64,000 nt of DNA from Sebastes aleutianus (GCA_916700875.1 CAKAKS010000066.1:8029743-8093742), one strand, 5' to 3'; positions 1-13,075 are shown, counted from the first letter of the stretch. Numbers and translations are program-made. Notes: generated by a model not told the origin, from the letters alone.

Positions 1-483
1 GAAACCCTCACAGGTACTGCATTTAGCATAAAAAAATATGCTCAAATCATAACATGGCAAACTGCAGCCCAACAGGCAACAACAGCTGTCAGTGTGTCAG
101 TGTGCTGACTTGACTATGACTTGCCCCAAACTGCATTTTATCATCATAAAGTGGGCATGTCTGTAAAGGGGAGACTCGTAGGTATCCATAGAACTCATTT
201 TCATTCACATATCTTGAGGTCAGAGGTCAAGGGACCCCTTTGAAAATGGCCATGCTAGTTTTTCCTCGCCAAATTTAGCATAAGTTTAAAGCATTATTTA
301 GCCTCTTTCCCGACAAGCTAGTATGACATGGTTCTTACAAATGGATAGTTTGGGTTTTCTACTTTTACATGATACCAATATCTTCACTTTAGTTGAGCCC
401 GCTACAACCTAAAAATCGTCATTAATGCATTAAAGAAGTTAGTGGTGTTAAAAACAAATTAGCGTTAACTTTGACAGCCCTAG
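1..483. mobile_element. 3' part of a hAT-like MITE (TAGGGCTGTCAA ends)
   Basis: The segment ends in GACAGCCCTA, the inverted form of the TAGGGCTGT end seen at 40567. Its first 50 bases match the interior of the 40567 copy, so both belong to one family; here the left end lies outside the window. A related internal stretch lies inverted at about 9690-9830 inside coq2. No coding capacity is visible. Assignment to hAT is inferred from the style of the ends, not from a transposase. Confidence 0.7.
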
Positions 484-2060
484 TTTGTGTATTCTTAAGT
501 TGTGCAACAATAAATAAAAAAAATACAGACTTTAGTCAATGTCAATGTGTGCTCAGTGATAATGTGTGAGCAAGTGTTGCAGTGACACGCTGCAGGAGAA
601 ATGGGACAACACAATTATGACACCCAGATCTAGGCATTTACCCAAAAATAACAATGTGTCCTTATACCACACCTTATGACCTTTAAGGCAAGATATTACA
701 ACCTTGTGATTGTTATGATGTCATACGGATTAATTACCCACGTTGGTGAGTCATGCTAACTTGTTTTTATTTCTTCATTCCATCCTGTATCTCCAGTTGT
801 AATGATACAATGCTCTGAATTCTGGTTTATTGCTTCATAGCGTGTATAAAGGGATCCAAAAGCCCTCAAACAACTGCTGCTTTCAAACGAGACCAGCCAC
901 CTGTACACTTATCCGTTATACACATCAAAGTCTGCAAGTCTATGAGAGGAAACCACAGAGATTGGACCTATGATTGCACCTATGAGGGTCTTTTATTTAC
1001 ATAAAGAAAAAAAAATCCACCAATATCTTTAATATATAAAAAAGAGATTCTTCCCATACATGACTGACCACCACAGTGGTGTTAAATCCACCAAATTGCT
1101 TTTAATAAGTCTGTTTCTGTTATTAATCTAGTTGTTTTATAAGATAAGAAATAGTGTAGTTTTGGTGTTTTATCACTAACGGGACACTAAATAACTCAAG
1201 GACATAAAGCTGGACAGGCGATGTGACAAAACGAAAGTAACTATTTTGTTGTCACCCTTTCTCCTCTCAGAATTGGCAACTGCTAGCTCCAGTCAACTGT
1301 ATCTCCTCTGTGGGTGTTTGTTCTGTCTGCCAGTAACTCTAGTCCTGATTTATAGATGGTAAATATTGTGTTGTAGCTGCTTTCAAACATGAGTCAGACA
1401 TTAGGACCAAAACAAAAACAAGTTTATATGTGGAGAACATCAGACACGTTTGATTAGAAGGTGATCTATGTTTAGGTGCACACACACGTGTTTTATAACA
1501 CACCATAAGTGCTTTTTGACTTGTTCATGTTAAGTCACTTGTTTTTTAGCACGTTCCCCAAAATGTATATAGTTTAATACTAAACTTTAAAGGTAAGGTT
1601 GGTAATGTTGAGAAACTAGCAAGAGTATGCTTGATTAAAAAAAATCATCCAACCACAAACCCATACCAGTTTTGTCAGCTCTTTTCCAATGAAAGTAGCT
1701 CGCTTAACCAAACACATGATGGAAACGAGGAGTGAAAACAGACTTCCTGAGTGGTTTATATTTGTTTGATTTGGGGAAATCGAGAATCCAGACTTCTCTT
1801 GGTTGCTAGAGTTGCTAAAATATGGACCGATAAAAAGCTTCTGTATGTCACAGTACTGATGTTACACAAAAGGAATGACTAGTATCAGTTCTGTGTGATG
1901 ATGGTAAACAAAAGTGATTGTGCTAATGCAGGCCACCGGTGGAATGGCAAAGACAGTCCATCCAAGTAAAACAGATATTTCACCTCTTTAATAGGACAAT
2001 CGGCAGCAAACGTCTGCTATCAGCGACTTTGTTCTTCTGTCTTCACCCAGAGACTCAGAT
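484..2060. other. Upstream region of mboat4, no gene seen
   Basis: There is no convincing exon here. A TATAAAG box lies at 845-851, followed by sequence that could be a 5' untranslated exon, but I cannot identify a donor site that ties it to the mboat4 start at 2061. The rest is AT-rich DNA without recognisable structure. Confidence 0.4.
845..851 (+). promoter_or_regulatory. Candidate TATA box
   Basis: TATAAAG in a locally less AT-rich setting, about 1.2 kb before the mboat4 start codon. It would serve mboat4 only if a non-coding first exon is spliced to the coding part. The motif is short and may be chance. Confidence 0.2.
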
Positions 2061-5000
2061 ATGGGTTTGATGAACTGGTTGTGGGAACAACACCTTTTTC
2101 TAATGCATCAATGTTTTTCACTACCATTTGCATTTTTGTTTTATTTTCTTGCTAAACGGGGATATCTGTCTTTGACGTACAGGTATGTAAATACAAATCC
2201 ATTGATTGATTTTTATTATATACTAAACTATATTTTAAAAGCAATGTATCGAATAATTATTACAGGGCACGGTTACTCTGAGAGCCTTAATACTCTCTAT
2301 AATATTTTTCAGTGAAGCAATATTTTATTTACATTTTAGTAGGTTCATGATTTGTAAATAAAATTAAATATGAAATAATTAGTCCAAATGGAAGATAAGG
2401 TAATAGCAGAACTGTGTATAAATATATTTACACTTAGTTTTAATTCATATTTATTTGCTAGTATTTTATGTGATTGTATTTTTGAAAGCAATTTGGTAAA
2501 TATTTCTTTTTTTTTTAATGTATTTTTTAAATAAATTGTCTTGACAAATCTTAATCAGTCAGAACATTAAGTTGTCAATGGATAGTTGTTAGAGCAACTA
2601 ATTATTATTAATCTGCATTTAATCTGTATAATCTGATTAATCATTTGGTCAGAAAATAGTGAAAAACTGAGTATTTGTTGATGTCATCAAATGTCTTGTT
2701 TTGTCCGACCAACAGTCCAAACTCAAAACAAGTTTACAATTGCATAAAAACAGAGAAAAACAGCAAATCCTCATTTTGGAGAAGCTGCAAGCAGAGAGTT
2801 GTTGGCATTTTTGCTTAGAAAATGGTCTAAATGTTTATTCAAAAATCAAATATATATATTTCTTTGCACTATTTGTATTGTTTGACACTTGACTTGTATA
2901 CAGACTATTTATTTATTATTTTATTGTTGGTCTTTGGAGCTTTTTATATATATCTATATATAAGCCTTTTTTTTCCCACATACTTGTGTACATAACAGTC
3001 CAGTCTATTCTTTACCTTTATTTGTCCAGCTTTGTTGTCTTTGTTCCAGGCTATTATTTCTATTTCTGTCTAAGTACATTAAGTGAGATGCAAAAAGTCA
3101 AATTCCCTGTATGTGCACACGTACGTGGCAAATAAATCTGATTCTGAAAACAGTCTGAATGTCAACATGAATTTCTATCTTCAGGTACCTGTTTGTTTCT
3201 GTCGGAGGATGCGTCCTGGCTGTCGTCACGATGGGCATCTACAGCTCGCTTCTCTTCACCTCCACCATCGTCTTTATTCTGCTCGTGTGCTCCGTGGATC
3301 CCAGCTGTGTCCATGTCTGGGTGTTTGGTATCCAGATGTTGTGGCAAACCTTCTGGCACCTGCTTATACAGTACAGGGAATACTACCTGCATGAGCCTGT
3401 CAGCGTCAGGTACTAATCTTAAATCAGTTCATCGGTATGTAAACTGACATCTGAATGACTGACACATGAAAAGACCAAAACAAACAATGAACTGATCCTT
3501 CTAACAGTATTTCCCTGTTCCATGGAGCTCCATTGTTGTACAGGAACTACTAAAACAACATCAATGACCCACATTGTTGCACTAGGTGATATTTTTTAGT
3601 TTATTTTTCATTAATCCCACATATATTGTCCTACCACTACTAATACTCACCAGTGCACTAAAAAAGCACTACTTTTATAAATTATACAGTCTTTTCTTTT
3701 TTAATGTAATATTGTTCCTTGTCTTGAGTAGGAACCAATGATCACGGAGTGACACAAACAACCTCTCAAAGTCTGAAACTACCGAGACAGGCTAACACAT
3801 TGTTGGTTTTGGTCTTATCATTTGATTTGTTGACAATAACAAAAACATAGAATAAAACCTGTCTTGTACTTTAAAGGTACAGTGTGTAAGATTTGGCGGG
3901 ATCTAGTGGTGTGGTTGCAGATTGCAACTGAGTTCCCCTCCGTTCACTCCTCCCTTTCCAAGACTGCGGTAACATGAGCCGCAGTACCACGGTTTTGCAA
4001 TCTGTGGCTCACGTTGACGCAGTTTCACAAGTGTGTTGGAGAACTACGGTGGCCTTCAGGTAACGTACAAGAGCAAAAGGCTCTCTCTAGAGCCACTGTT
4101 TGGTTTGTCCATTCTGGGCCTCTGTAGAAACATGGCGGAGCAACATGGTGATCCCCCGAAATGTTACACACTGTTCCTTTAAGATGCATACTTGGAAACA
4201 TATCACACATAACAGAGAGCAACTGCTTAGTCTTAATACATTTGTCTGACTAATAAACTTAATGAGTGGAAGTCCGATAAGATGGATACCCACCTTCTGA
4301 ATATTGCATAAATACAGAAAGTTAAAATAAATAAATAAAAACATTATTGGCTATTTTAAACTGAATGCATACCAAAAATAATTTCTTTGGCTATACTGAA
4401 TAGCTAAAACATGCTGAAAATGGATTTCTTTTTAGAATTAAAACATTTGTTTTCCGCCAACTGGAAAACTGCTGTTGAATTTGACAAAACAATCTCCCCT
4501 TAAGTTCCATTTAGTAGCTGTCCGGGAGCTTTCGACCATACCACACTGTCCTCATCAGCAGAGGGAGTTTGCTTGTAGATGTTCAAGATGTCCATGATTC
4601 TGAGCACCTCTAGGACTTCTCAACCCTGTTGGCTTTTTGTCAGAAATTGTCAGCTGCTGTTTCCAAGAATCAACTTTGTGATATGATCGAAAGCTCCAGA
4701 ACAGCTACTAAATGGACCTTAAGCCAACTCCGTTTTTTCCAAGTGCTGTTTCCACTGTTAGGCTGTTACGCTCTGGGTAAAACCATGAAATGCAATCAAA
4801 TAATTAAACATTTATTCCTCTTTCAGACAAATGTGTCATGAAATTAACAACTCTTTCACTCTCAGATTGTTTTTGGCAGTGTCCACATTGATGCTGCTCA
4901 CTCAGAGAATCACCACGGTGTCCATGGACCTCCAGGAGGAACGAGTCCTGCTAACATTTAAATCCAAAAGGGAGGCTTGTGTGATGCTTCTTCCTCTCAT

Positions 5001-5811
5001 CAGCTACATCCTCAATTTCACCACACTGCTCGGTGGGCCTTTGTGCTCCTACAGCCGATTTGTGTCCTCAATGGCGGGGATCAGCCTTAACGCTCCACCA
5101 AATCCACTGGGTGTAGTCTTCCTAAAGTTGATGCAGGTGTTATTGCTGGAGTGGTTAAGGTATTGTCTTGTCCATTTTCTGAAACACAACCCGTATGATC
5201 CATCCAACTCTATGATTCTCTATGGCGTCCTGTGGGTTTGGAGTCTGGCGGTGGTTTTGAGGATCCAATATTATTCTCACTGGAAGGTCAGTGAGTGCCT
5301 CAATAACGCAGCTGGGTTCGGCTTTTGGGAAAAGTCACCAGGAGACTCCCCAGACTGGAGCAGACTATCCGATGGAGATTTCTGGACCATCGAAGCGTCG
5401 AGCCGTATGTCAGAGTTTGCCCGACGATGGAACGCCACAACAGCTTCATGGCTGCGTAGGCTTGTTTATATAAGGTGCAAACGTTTCCCGTTGTTCATGA
5501 CTTTTAGTTTCTCACTGTGGTGGCACGGCTGTCATTTAGGTCACTTTGTGGGAATTTGGACCTGGGCGGCAACAGTGAAAGCAGATTATCATATACACAG
5601 GTACTTGCACACAAAACTGTCGTCAACATGGCGGAAAATATACACCTGTTTAAGCTGGATGAACACTCAAATGCTTGTTGCTTGTATTGTTATAGCAATA
5701 GAATTCAGAAACATGTCTGGTCTTAGACTTTTGTCTCTAACACACATAGGTCTGTTTCCACTTTTTAATATAATTCTGCTCTTTATTTTATTAAAACACA
5801 ACACAGATTAG
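2061..5811 (+). CDS. mboat4: Ghrelin O-acyltransferase (MBOAT family), 3 coding exons
   Basis: Exons 2061-2182, 3185-3409 and 4866-5811 join in frame to 430 codons plus stop (human protein 435). The product is a multi-pass endoplasmic-reticulum enzyme that transfers medium-chain fatty acid, mainly octanoate, to Ser3 of ghrelin. The sequence shows repeated hydrophobic segments, the family-typical YYLHEP at the end of exon 2, LMLLTQR at the start of exon 3, and the MBOAT catalytic pair: Asn305 in RRWNATT and His336 in WWHGCH. Their spacing of 31 residues equals that of human N307 and H338. The upstream ATG at 2061 is used; a second Met four codons in (MNWLW) would match the human start better. 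All splice sites are GT-AG. The gene is tail-to-tail with coq2. Both introns hold repeats. Confidence 0.93.
2640..2830. repeat. Interspersed repeat, copy 1 (mate at 26230)
   Basis: In mboat4 intron 1. It shares TGTCTTGTTTTGTC followed by CAACAGTCCA, and then an AGAGAAAA/CAGCAAAT-like stretch and GGCATTTTTGCTT, with 26230-26400 in the zinc-finger gene. Non-coding; class unknown. Confidence 0.55.
2989..3155 (+). mobile_element. LINE-type 3' tail
   Basis: In mboat4 intron 1, ending in a GGCAAATAAATCTGATTCTGA-like tail with a poly(A)-signal-like AATAAA and short direct TCTGA repeats. This form is typical of the 3' ends of fish CR1/L2/Rex-type retroposons. Only the tail is seen. Confidence 0.45.
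3871..4182. mobile_element. MITE with TTAA target site and AGGTACAGTGTGTAA ends
   Basis: In mboat4 intron 2. TTAA stands at both borders (3871-3874 and 4179-4182). The inner ends AGGTACAGTGTGTAA and, inverted, AGGAACAGTGTGTAA match with one difference. TTAA duplication is the mark of piggyBac-type transposition. There is no open frame of note. Confidence 0.75.
4500..4722. mobile_element. Short TTAA-flanked MITE
   Basis: Second TTAA-bounded element in mboat4 intron 2, ending about 140 bp before exon 3. The left end CTTAAGTTCCATTTAGTAGC is mirrored by CTTAAGGTCCATTTAGTAGC read inward from the right end, and the inverted similarity continues through AGCTTTCGA. Non-autonomous. Confidence 0.7.
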
Positions 5812-5814
5812 TAA

Positions 5815-6095
5815 TTAGGGCTGAACGATTTTGAAAAATATCTAATTGGGATTGTTTTGACTGATATTGCGATTGCAATATGATTTGCAATATTACATCA
5901 TTATTCTCATTTTCATTGAAAAACATATTAAAATAATTAGGATGTGATTTTTGCGGGGATCTGTACCAAACTAAGATGTTTTCTTAAGTCTGTAGAATAT
6001 TATGTTTAGACCAGGACATCTCTGCAGCAACGACAATATTTAATTTAAAATGGTATTTTGACACACATTTCGCATTCAACAAATATGCTCCCTCA
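5815..6095. repeat. GGGCTGAACGATT-type interspersed repeat, copy 1
   Basis: It begins four bases after the mboat4 stop codon. The part from GGGGATCTGTACC to AAAATGGTATTTT is shared with 22640-22790 in the zinc-finger gene. Non-coding, probably a DNA-transposon derivative. It may lie in the mboat4 3' untranslated region. Confidence 0.55.
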
Positions 6096-7888
6096 CCGTG
6101 TCATAAGATAAGATATTCCTTTATTAGTCACCACAGTGGAGAAATTTGCATGTGAGAGAGCAGCTTCAGAACTCTGCAAGTCTGTGCAGCTTTTAGCGTC
6201 TTTCATCACATTGTTTGGATTGTGCAACCTGCACCTATACTGTTAAGGTATGCAAGCATGACTGGTCATAAAAAACTGTCAGATAAAATAATTGGCAGTG
6301 GTTTCCGTCAAACAAGTTCAGGCACAACAAGTGTCCCCATTTTCCCCGCATGAAAAGACTGACCTAAAATGAACCAGTAACTCATGTAGAAAGTAAAACT
6401 AAAGACCCAGATATTAAACTTAACAGACCAGTACATACTTTGTAAAGTGGTCATTGTTTGACTTCTCTCTAGTGGTGAAAAATGCTTAATGCAGCTTTGA
6501 GGTGTATTTAGCAACTAAAACAGCACATGTTACAATTTCCACAATTATGCATGTTTAATGTGACCAAATGTTGCAGATTTTTGTGTGTATGTGTGTCGCC
6601 ACTAGAGGTCTACTTAGCAGCACTTGAACATAGAAGTGAATTATACAGTGGAAACTGCTTATATGAATCAAAAAGCTTGGGGCAGAATCATTCCTATACA
6701 AATGCTTTTTAAATAATTTGCTTATAGCAATCAAATAGTCCGCTTACAGTGTTTATTTTGGGTCTTTTCATACGTGATGAAATATGGGGAAAAATTATAG
6801 ATTTTATATTTTATTTTTATATTGTGCAATGATAGCCAACAGTTTATTTTCAGGCCTGTTAAAAATTTAGAAATGCACTGAAACCACCGCCAAGCTGGGG
6901 CTTAGTAGCCTATTTGCACTACTGACATTACTGCATTTGTAAATAGCACAATACTGTTTTTAGGCTATAGCCTAATTAAAATTTAAACTACAGTAAGTAT
7001 TATAATACATTTTTAATTATACACAGTACAGTGTACAGTAATTTGAAAAGGGTTTGAAACAGTCAGTAAAATTCAGTAAATAACAAAGCGTTTTTTTTCA
7101 TTACTTTATATTCATATAATAAATATACAAATATCAATTAGGTGGTAACCTGCATGAGAAATAAAGAAATATATATATATATATTTTTTTATAATAATAA
7201 TCATTCGCTAATTTGAACCAGACAAACGTGATCACTATAAGAGGTTTCCACTGTTTATGTACCAGGAGACGTTTTATTTATTAATTTAATCTCAACAATA
7301 TTCATTGAAAGTGAATTTTTAAATCTGTAAATGTTGTTTCTTGAGCAAAGAAAAGTATCCACTAACTTTATTGTGTGGGTTGAAATTGTAGTGTAAATGT
7401 ACTTTAGATAAGAAGCCATTCGGTTTTCATCATTGCCATATTCTAAAGAAATATAGTCTGTTTAGCTGGGAAAATGTCATCAAATACAAAAACGTCTGAC
7501 AAACAGAGCAACCCCAAGTTGCTCCTCGGGTGCTTTACAGCAGCCCACTGCTCCTAAATGCTTAGGATGGGTTAAATGCAGAGGTCACATTTCATGTATG
7601 TACCTGTATATATATGATGATTGTAATAAAGTTTAAGTTTTTTTTAAATTGTATCATTTTGATTGTTCTAGGATGTCTAACAACATCGGGTAAAGGGACC
7701 GCCGATGAAAATTAGCCTCTCAGTTAACTCGGGTACATTTACGTGTGTTTGAATATTGATTGATGCACCTTGTCCCTTTTCAAATAAAGAAAATAAATTC
7801 AATTAAAATTAATAAAAATAATATTTGCTCTGCTTATCTCACTTATCTGACTGGTTCGTTCCTCATCTTGCAGCAAAGCCTCTCTTCA
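6096..7888. other. mboat4-coq2 intergenic region
   Basis: No gene is seen. It holds the 3' ends of the two tail-to-tail genes. At about 6107-6160 TAAGATAAGATATTCCTTTATTAGTC-type sequence looks like an inverted LINE 3' end, and 7500-7640 is a retroposon-tail-like segment ending in AATAAAG. The rest is AT-rich. Confidence 0.4.
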
Positions 7889-10800
7889 TTATTTCAACAA
7901 GTTGCCAGTAACAATGCCCATAAATAACAACACTCCAAGGTTCCTGTTTGAGACAAACTTCTTCCAGCAGTCCTCTGGTTTGTTAATGTCCAATGTGTAT
8001 ATCTAAAAGAGAGGAGAGTAATTAGCACGCTTTAATGGTAAACCCATGTTTGAGACCTATGATAATAACTAAAAACCTGTTACTGACTTAAAGGTTAAAT
8101 GGTGTTATTAATTACATATTTACATCACCAATTCACTCAGTTGAATATCATGTCAATATGAAAAGAAACTGTGCTATTATGTACTGTAATAATCAACCCT
8201 TCAGACTACACTGTACAAGAACACGTTCCTCACCTGATGCGTTAGGTGAATGGCCACTGTGGACAGCACAGCGTAGTAAGGGAGAGTCTGTCCAGCATTG
8301 ACTCCAGCTACAACCAATCCTGACATCATGGCCACCGTGAAGCCACTTAGCCATGGTTTGGTTTGCTCCTGGAACCTCAGCGCCGTAGATTTGACTCCTA
8401 CCTTCATGTCGTCCTCCTTATCCTTGTTATCAAAGAAAGAACAGAGTCTCAATCAATATTTTCCTACTTTCAATTTTGAGGCGAATCAGAGTGAAATTGA
8501 TACTTTTGGTTGATTTTCTATTTAGTCTGGTTCAGTGTCACGGTGCACAAATTAAAGCTGACCAAATAAAAAAAAAACAGTTTGCTGAGGGGAATGTACG
8601 AAGGAACAGCTCTTTATCTCAAGAGCTGCCACTTCTATGAACGGAATCGCGGATTTTGGAAGTTTTTTCACTTTGACTCGGCACTGATCTACTGTGCGCA
8701 CGAATCCCTTCTCCTCCAGTTTATCTAGAATGACTTTATAAACGTCACTATTTTTCTGGACTTTATTTAGCATATTCTGTATGTTCTCTTCGGCCCAGAT
8801 GTCAAGCAAACATCGGACTTCTGCAGAGGTCCAGGTCAGTCCTCTCCGACTCACGTTAACCTGTCGTTTACCTGTGTCCATCTCAACAAATGCCAGCACA
8901 TACCATGCAGCCTGCGTTTTGGTTCGCTTGGAAACGGTCCGAGACAACGGTCTTGACCCTGTTGTTTTGGTCCGCACCAGAGTATGATTACTGCGTTCAC
9001 AACTGCTCATAAGAACCACACCAGGGGTTGAATCACACCAGAGTTTGATTAAAACGGACTAAATGTTGGCTTGTGAAAGCGCACTTAAACATGAGTGAAC
9101 AATTTCTTTACTAAATGTGAGCACCTGAGAATTCAATCAAATAAATGCTTTATAGAAAACATAAAGATCTGTGGAGCCCCCTACTTCACCTGATGTGCAT
9201 ATATTGTGTCATATATCAGCGTCCACATCACTCCTGCGAAATACAGCGGAAGGCATACGGACCAATCACAGTAGCCCTTGACAGCGGACCAGCCGAGCAG
9301 CGCTCCCCAGTTGAAAGTGAGGCCTGAACAAACGAAATGGAAGGAGCATGAGACCAACTTTAACTTTGCTGATAGGAAAAAGTATTAATTTTAATGTAGA
9401 ACACCACAGGAGATTCTTATAGAGTACATACCCAACACAAACTGTGGCCAAAAAGTGATCCTCTTCATCAGCGGGTAGGAGATGACAAGAGATAACGAGG
9501 CAGCACCCAAAGCTATGCTGTGAAAACATTATGAAAACTGTGAGTCAAACAGTGCAAGTAACACATCTATAAAAAAGCAACTGGTAAACAGTTTGATCCT
9601 GTATTTCTTTAAAGTTATTAACCTCTTCAACTCCTTGAGGGCACCGGCGCCCTCAGCCGACTTTACCGTCTTTCAGAGGCTATAGCAGACTCACTTTTAG
9701 AAAAACCTAAGGAATCCATTGGTACCAACCATGTCATACTAGCTTTTTGCGAAGGAGGCGAAATAACGCTCTGAAGTTAGGCTAAATTTTGGCGAGGAAA
9801 GACTAGCATGGCCATTTTCAAAGGGGCAAACTTGACACACAGTGCTGAGCTGCATATCAACTTAATCTTCAGGTTCCCAACTTTCAGATAATATACACCA
9901 CTTCTATGTGACATATTGTGTTGACCTTCTATCTCCCCCTAAACACCCCCCGTCCCCCGTAAAAACGACGAAAATGGGTATATGTGATTCTCTAAGGGTT
10001 AAGAAGTGATCTCTTCATGGCCAGTATGAACAGGGAGAATGATTACAGCAAGCACAACTTCTTTCAATCTACATATGGGCACCTAATTATTGTTTTAAGA
10101 CAGACTTGAAAAAATGGGAACCTATCCTTCAAGCACTATTATTGTACTTATTTGTATTGACATGAGTGGCCTCAGGGGGTATCAAACCCCGATACAAGGC
10201 AACATTACCCATGCTTTAACTGTGGGACAGCACAAGTTAAAAGTCCAGACAGTGTTTTTTGTCTGACCTACACACTTTAATATTTGTTCCATCTTCCCTG
10301 TTGTTCTTTTTAAAACGCATCACTATCCAGATCTAATGAAAACATGAAGATCACTGGGTACCTGTAATAGTTGAGGCACAAGAGAATCCCAAGTCCCACA
10401 GAAAGCTGCCCTGCTAAGAAGACTAGTGCCTGCTTCCGAGAAATCTCTCCTGACGCAATGGGTCGAGTGGCCGTCCTGGCCACCTGCACAAAAACATCAT
10501 CACTTTCAATCAGACAGTGCAGAAATCATATCAGGAATGTATACTTCTAGCTGTAATATGGTAGAAAGGAGGGTTTTATTGGTTGTGATTATGTGAGTGA
10601 TGGCGATGCAAGCACAGCTACATACCATTAACAGCATTTTATTGGGTATTATGGCTTTGTAAACACAGTATTTCTAATTTATAGTTATCAACATGTATGA
10701 TTTCTACAAAAGAAAACACATTATTAAAAACTGCAGTAAATGAGATTGCTAAGGAAATATCGAGCTGATTAAAAATGGAGCTGACAGGGAAAAGCATAAA

Positions 10801-12621
10801 ATCAGAGCTACGCTGTGTGGGAGTTATCATAATAAGTTTGACTAAAAGCCACCTGTTACTCTCAGCTAATATGTGAATGGCTATATATTAGTTTCATATA
10901 CCTTTTTGTCAAAGTCTTTATCCCACATGTCATTGATGGTGCAGCCCGCTCCTCTCATCACCAGAGCACCTGTACCAAACAAGGTGAGCATGCCCAGATG
11001 TGGGAGGCATCCGGGGTCGGAAGCCAGAGCAATGCTCCATGTACACGGGAGGTAGAGCAGCCATGTCCCTACAATACACAAACACACCATCACTCAAGTG
11101 AACTAAACAAGAGATCAGCATTAAAATATAAGCAGGAGATTTTGACACATGTTGAGGATCCCTTACACAAGGCATTTTACTCTCAGCAACTTGCCTGGTG
11201 CTGCCAAAACAGACTGTGTTAGGTCAATGTGTGTGTATGTTTCTGAAAACATTTATGATTAAAACCAACAACTGTGCTCAGACCTTTTGGTTGAACTTCA
11301 AGCTGCAGCTGCAGACTGACGAGACTAAAGAGATCTAAATTTAGTTAACTTGATTTGCGGATCGGTACGCGGTATCGGCCGATGCCCAGGTATCGCTATG
11401 GGTATATAGACTGAAAAAGTTAGATTGTGCATCCCTAGCAAATACCACCTTTAATATGAACTATTAGAAATATTCTTTGAAAATGCAGCTGAAAGTCAAG
11501 TTAATCTGTTAAAACTGTCTATCTTAGTGTTTCCCAAACTTTTTTTTCTGGAGACCCACTTTTTAAAAATGACAAACCATCGCATAAATGCATAAATGCA
11601 TAAATGCATGAATGCATAAATGAACGTTCCTGAAGATTTTTACTGCCATTTCTGGTAAACCAGCCATTTCGAAGAGATATAACTTTGAGAAATCAAAACT
11701 TCATTTTATGCATGTGCTATTGAAAAAATACACATGTTATATACTTTATAAATGAAACCAAATAAATGCATTTAGGTGGAGTTAACAGGTTATCTCATTA
11801 TATTTATTTACTCTCTTCAGTAAAACAAATATAATGTACGCAAGAATTTCATATCAGATTCAATGTTATAAGTAGGCTACAATTACTAGACCAATACAAA
11901 CATTCAGGCTCCCTCATGCAGATATATATACAGTATGTCAAATAAAAGACTGGAAGAAATTCTGAAATTGTATCTAATAAAACCTTAATAAAATATCCTG
12001 TGACCCAGTGGGGTTGCGACCCAGTCCTCGGAAATGACTGGGCTATCTTAAGCTCTTTCAAGGATAGACTATTATATTCCTATAAAGTTGATTATTACAC
12101 AGTTATGGGGAAAAAAGGTCCCAAAAATGCAGATTTGACAATATTCCAAGCATCTGCACTAAAACTAATGCTGAACCAATCCCAATATTGCCTTATAAAC
12201 TATTTATATTATGTCCATACAAGCAGTCTCTCAATAAAATCATTTTACAAACATACACTAATAGATGTGATGTAAAATGAATGTACTAACCAATGGGTTT
12301 GTCCAGCCTAATCAATCGGAGGTATGGTTGGATAGATGCTGGAGCTGAACTCACAACTGTAGCAGCTGATAAACTGAATGATCTTCTTCCATACTGCTGT
12401 GTTTCACATAGTCTGAGTGATGGGCGGATAGCACTCTGGCTGTAAAACACTCTTCTCAACACACTGGAATCTGAGTGGAGACTCACATCTCTCGTCCTCC
12501 CTCCTCCTTCAGTGTGAAGGAAGTTGTTCGACAGGGAGCAAAGACAGGAGTAAGAAGCTCCATGATGAATCCTCCTCAGGGTATTCAGAGTTAACCGGCT
12601 GGTCAGCTTGGCTGGGAACAT
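7889..12621 (-). CDS. coq2: 4-hydroxybenzoate polyprenyltransferase, mitochondrial, 7 exons
   Basis: Read on the minus strand, exons 12621-12291, 11068-10902, 10483-10362, 9517-9432, 9323-9190, 8422-8234 and 8002-7889 join in frame to 380 codons. The enzyme is an inner-mitochondrial-membrane UbiA prenyltransferase. It attaches the polyprenyl tail to 4-hydroxybenzoate, the first membrane step of ubiquinone synthesis. The first 100 or so residues are rich in Ser, Arg and Leu without acidic clusters, fitting a mitochondrial presequence. RLDKPIG opens the catalytic region. The two Asp-rich metal/diphosphate motifs are NDMWDKDFDKK (about residues 156-166) and YAHQDKEDD at the exon 5/6 junction. 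Hydrophobic helices separate them. All introns are GT-AG. It lies head-to-head with the zinc-finger gene across a minisatellite. Confidence 0.95.
8552..9010 (-). pseudogene. Myb/SANT-like domain fragment of a Harbinger-type element
   Basis: Inside coq2 intron 5, on the same strand as coq2. The open frame (ATG at 9010) has a Myb/SANT-like trihelix: LTWTSAEVRCLLDIW, then NVQ-type helix, then FVRTVDQCRVKVKKL. This pattern is found in the DNA-binding accessory protein of PIF/Harbinger transposons and in their domesticated MSANTD relatives. No nuclease partner is present in the window. A domesticated gene is possible but a single intronic exon without splice evidence argues for a transposon remnant. 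Confidence 0.6.
9640..10005. repeat. Compound repeat related to the 1-483 family
   Basis: In coq2 intron 3. Read in reverse, 9700-9830 resembles 233-360 of the window: CCTTTGAAAATGGCCATGCT, then CTCGCCAAA, then AGCTAGTATGACATGGTT. The outer parts, with CCCTTAGAG-type sequence near 9995, are different, suggesting a chimeric or derived element. Confidence 0.55.
11526..12045. repeat. hAT-like repeat with inner ATGCATAA array
   Basis: In coq2 intron 1. It opens with GTGTTTCCCAAACTTTTTTT and closes around GTGGGGTTGCGACCCAG, the usual style of hAT-derived fish repeats. At 11583-11623 there are about five copies of an 8-base CATAAATG unit. Confidence 0.4.
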
Positions 12622-12892
12622 GGTGTTCCTCTGAGGTCAGACGTTATCTTTTTTTTTTCCTCAGAAAATGTCACCCCTGAACACACAAATAAAAACAAAC
12701 ATACAATGGTTTGTCAATGGCTTTTTCACATAGGAGGACTGGTTTGCTGCAACAAGCATTCCTTTTGTGTTGGAGTGAATCAGCTACACAAAGACAGATG
12801 TGTCAGAGAACCGTGTCCCATTTAGCTGTTTTAATGTGTGTAGCTGCAACATGAAGTATCATAACAGTCTGTCTGGTTATATTAGCTGTTTG

Positions 12893-13075
12893 CTGATAGA
12901 TTGATAGATAGATAGATAGATAGAAACTTTATTGATCCCGAGGAAAATTCAAGTTTCCAGCATCACAGTTCCATAGTGCAAAAACATGTTAGTAAAAAGG
13001 CAGTAAAAAAAAGTTAGTAGTACAAAGTACAAAAAAATCTACCAGATATAAAAATACAGGGAGATGAAGAAAGCT
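12893..13075 (-). mobile_element. GATA microsatellite plus retroposon 3' tail
   Basis: A (GATA)n run at about 12900-12924 leads into AAACTTTATTGATCCC and then ATTCAAGTTTCC. In reverse this is a LINE/SINE-type 3' end: GGGATCAATAAAGTTT followed by a tetranucleotide tail. It abuts the minisatellite and may have provided its seed. Confidence 0.5.

Noticed and set aside
5291..5726. Overlapping frames within mboat4 exon 3
   Set aside because: Shadows of the acyltransferase reading frame in other phases.
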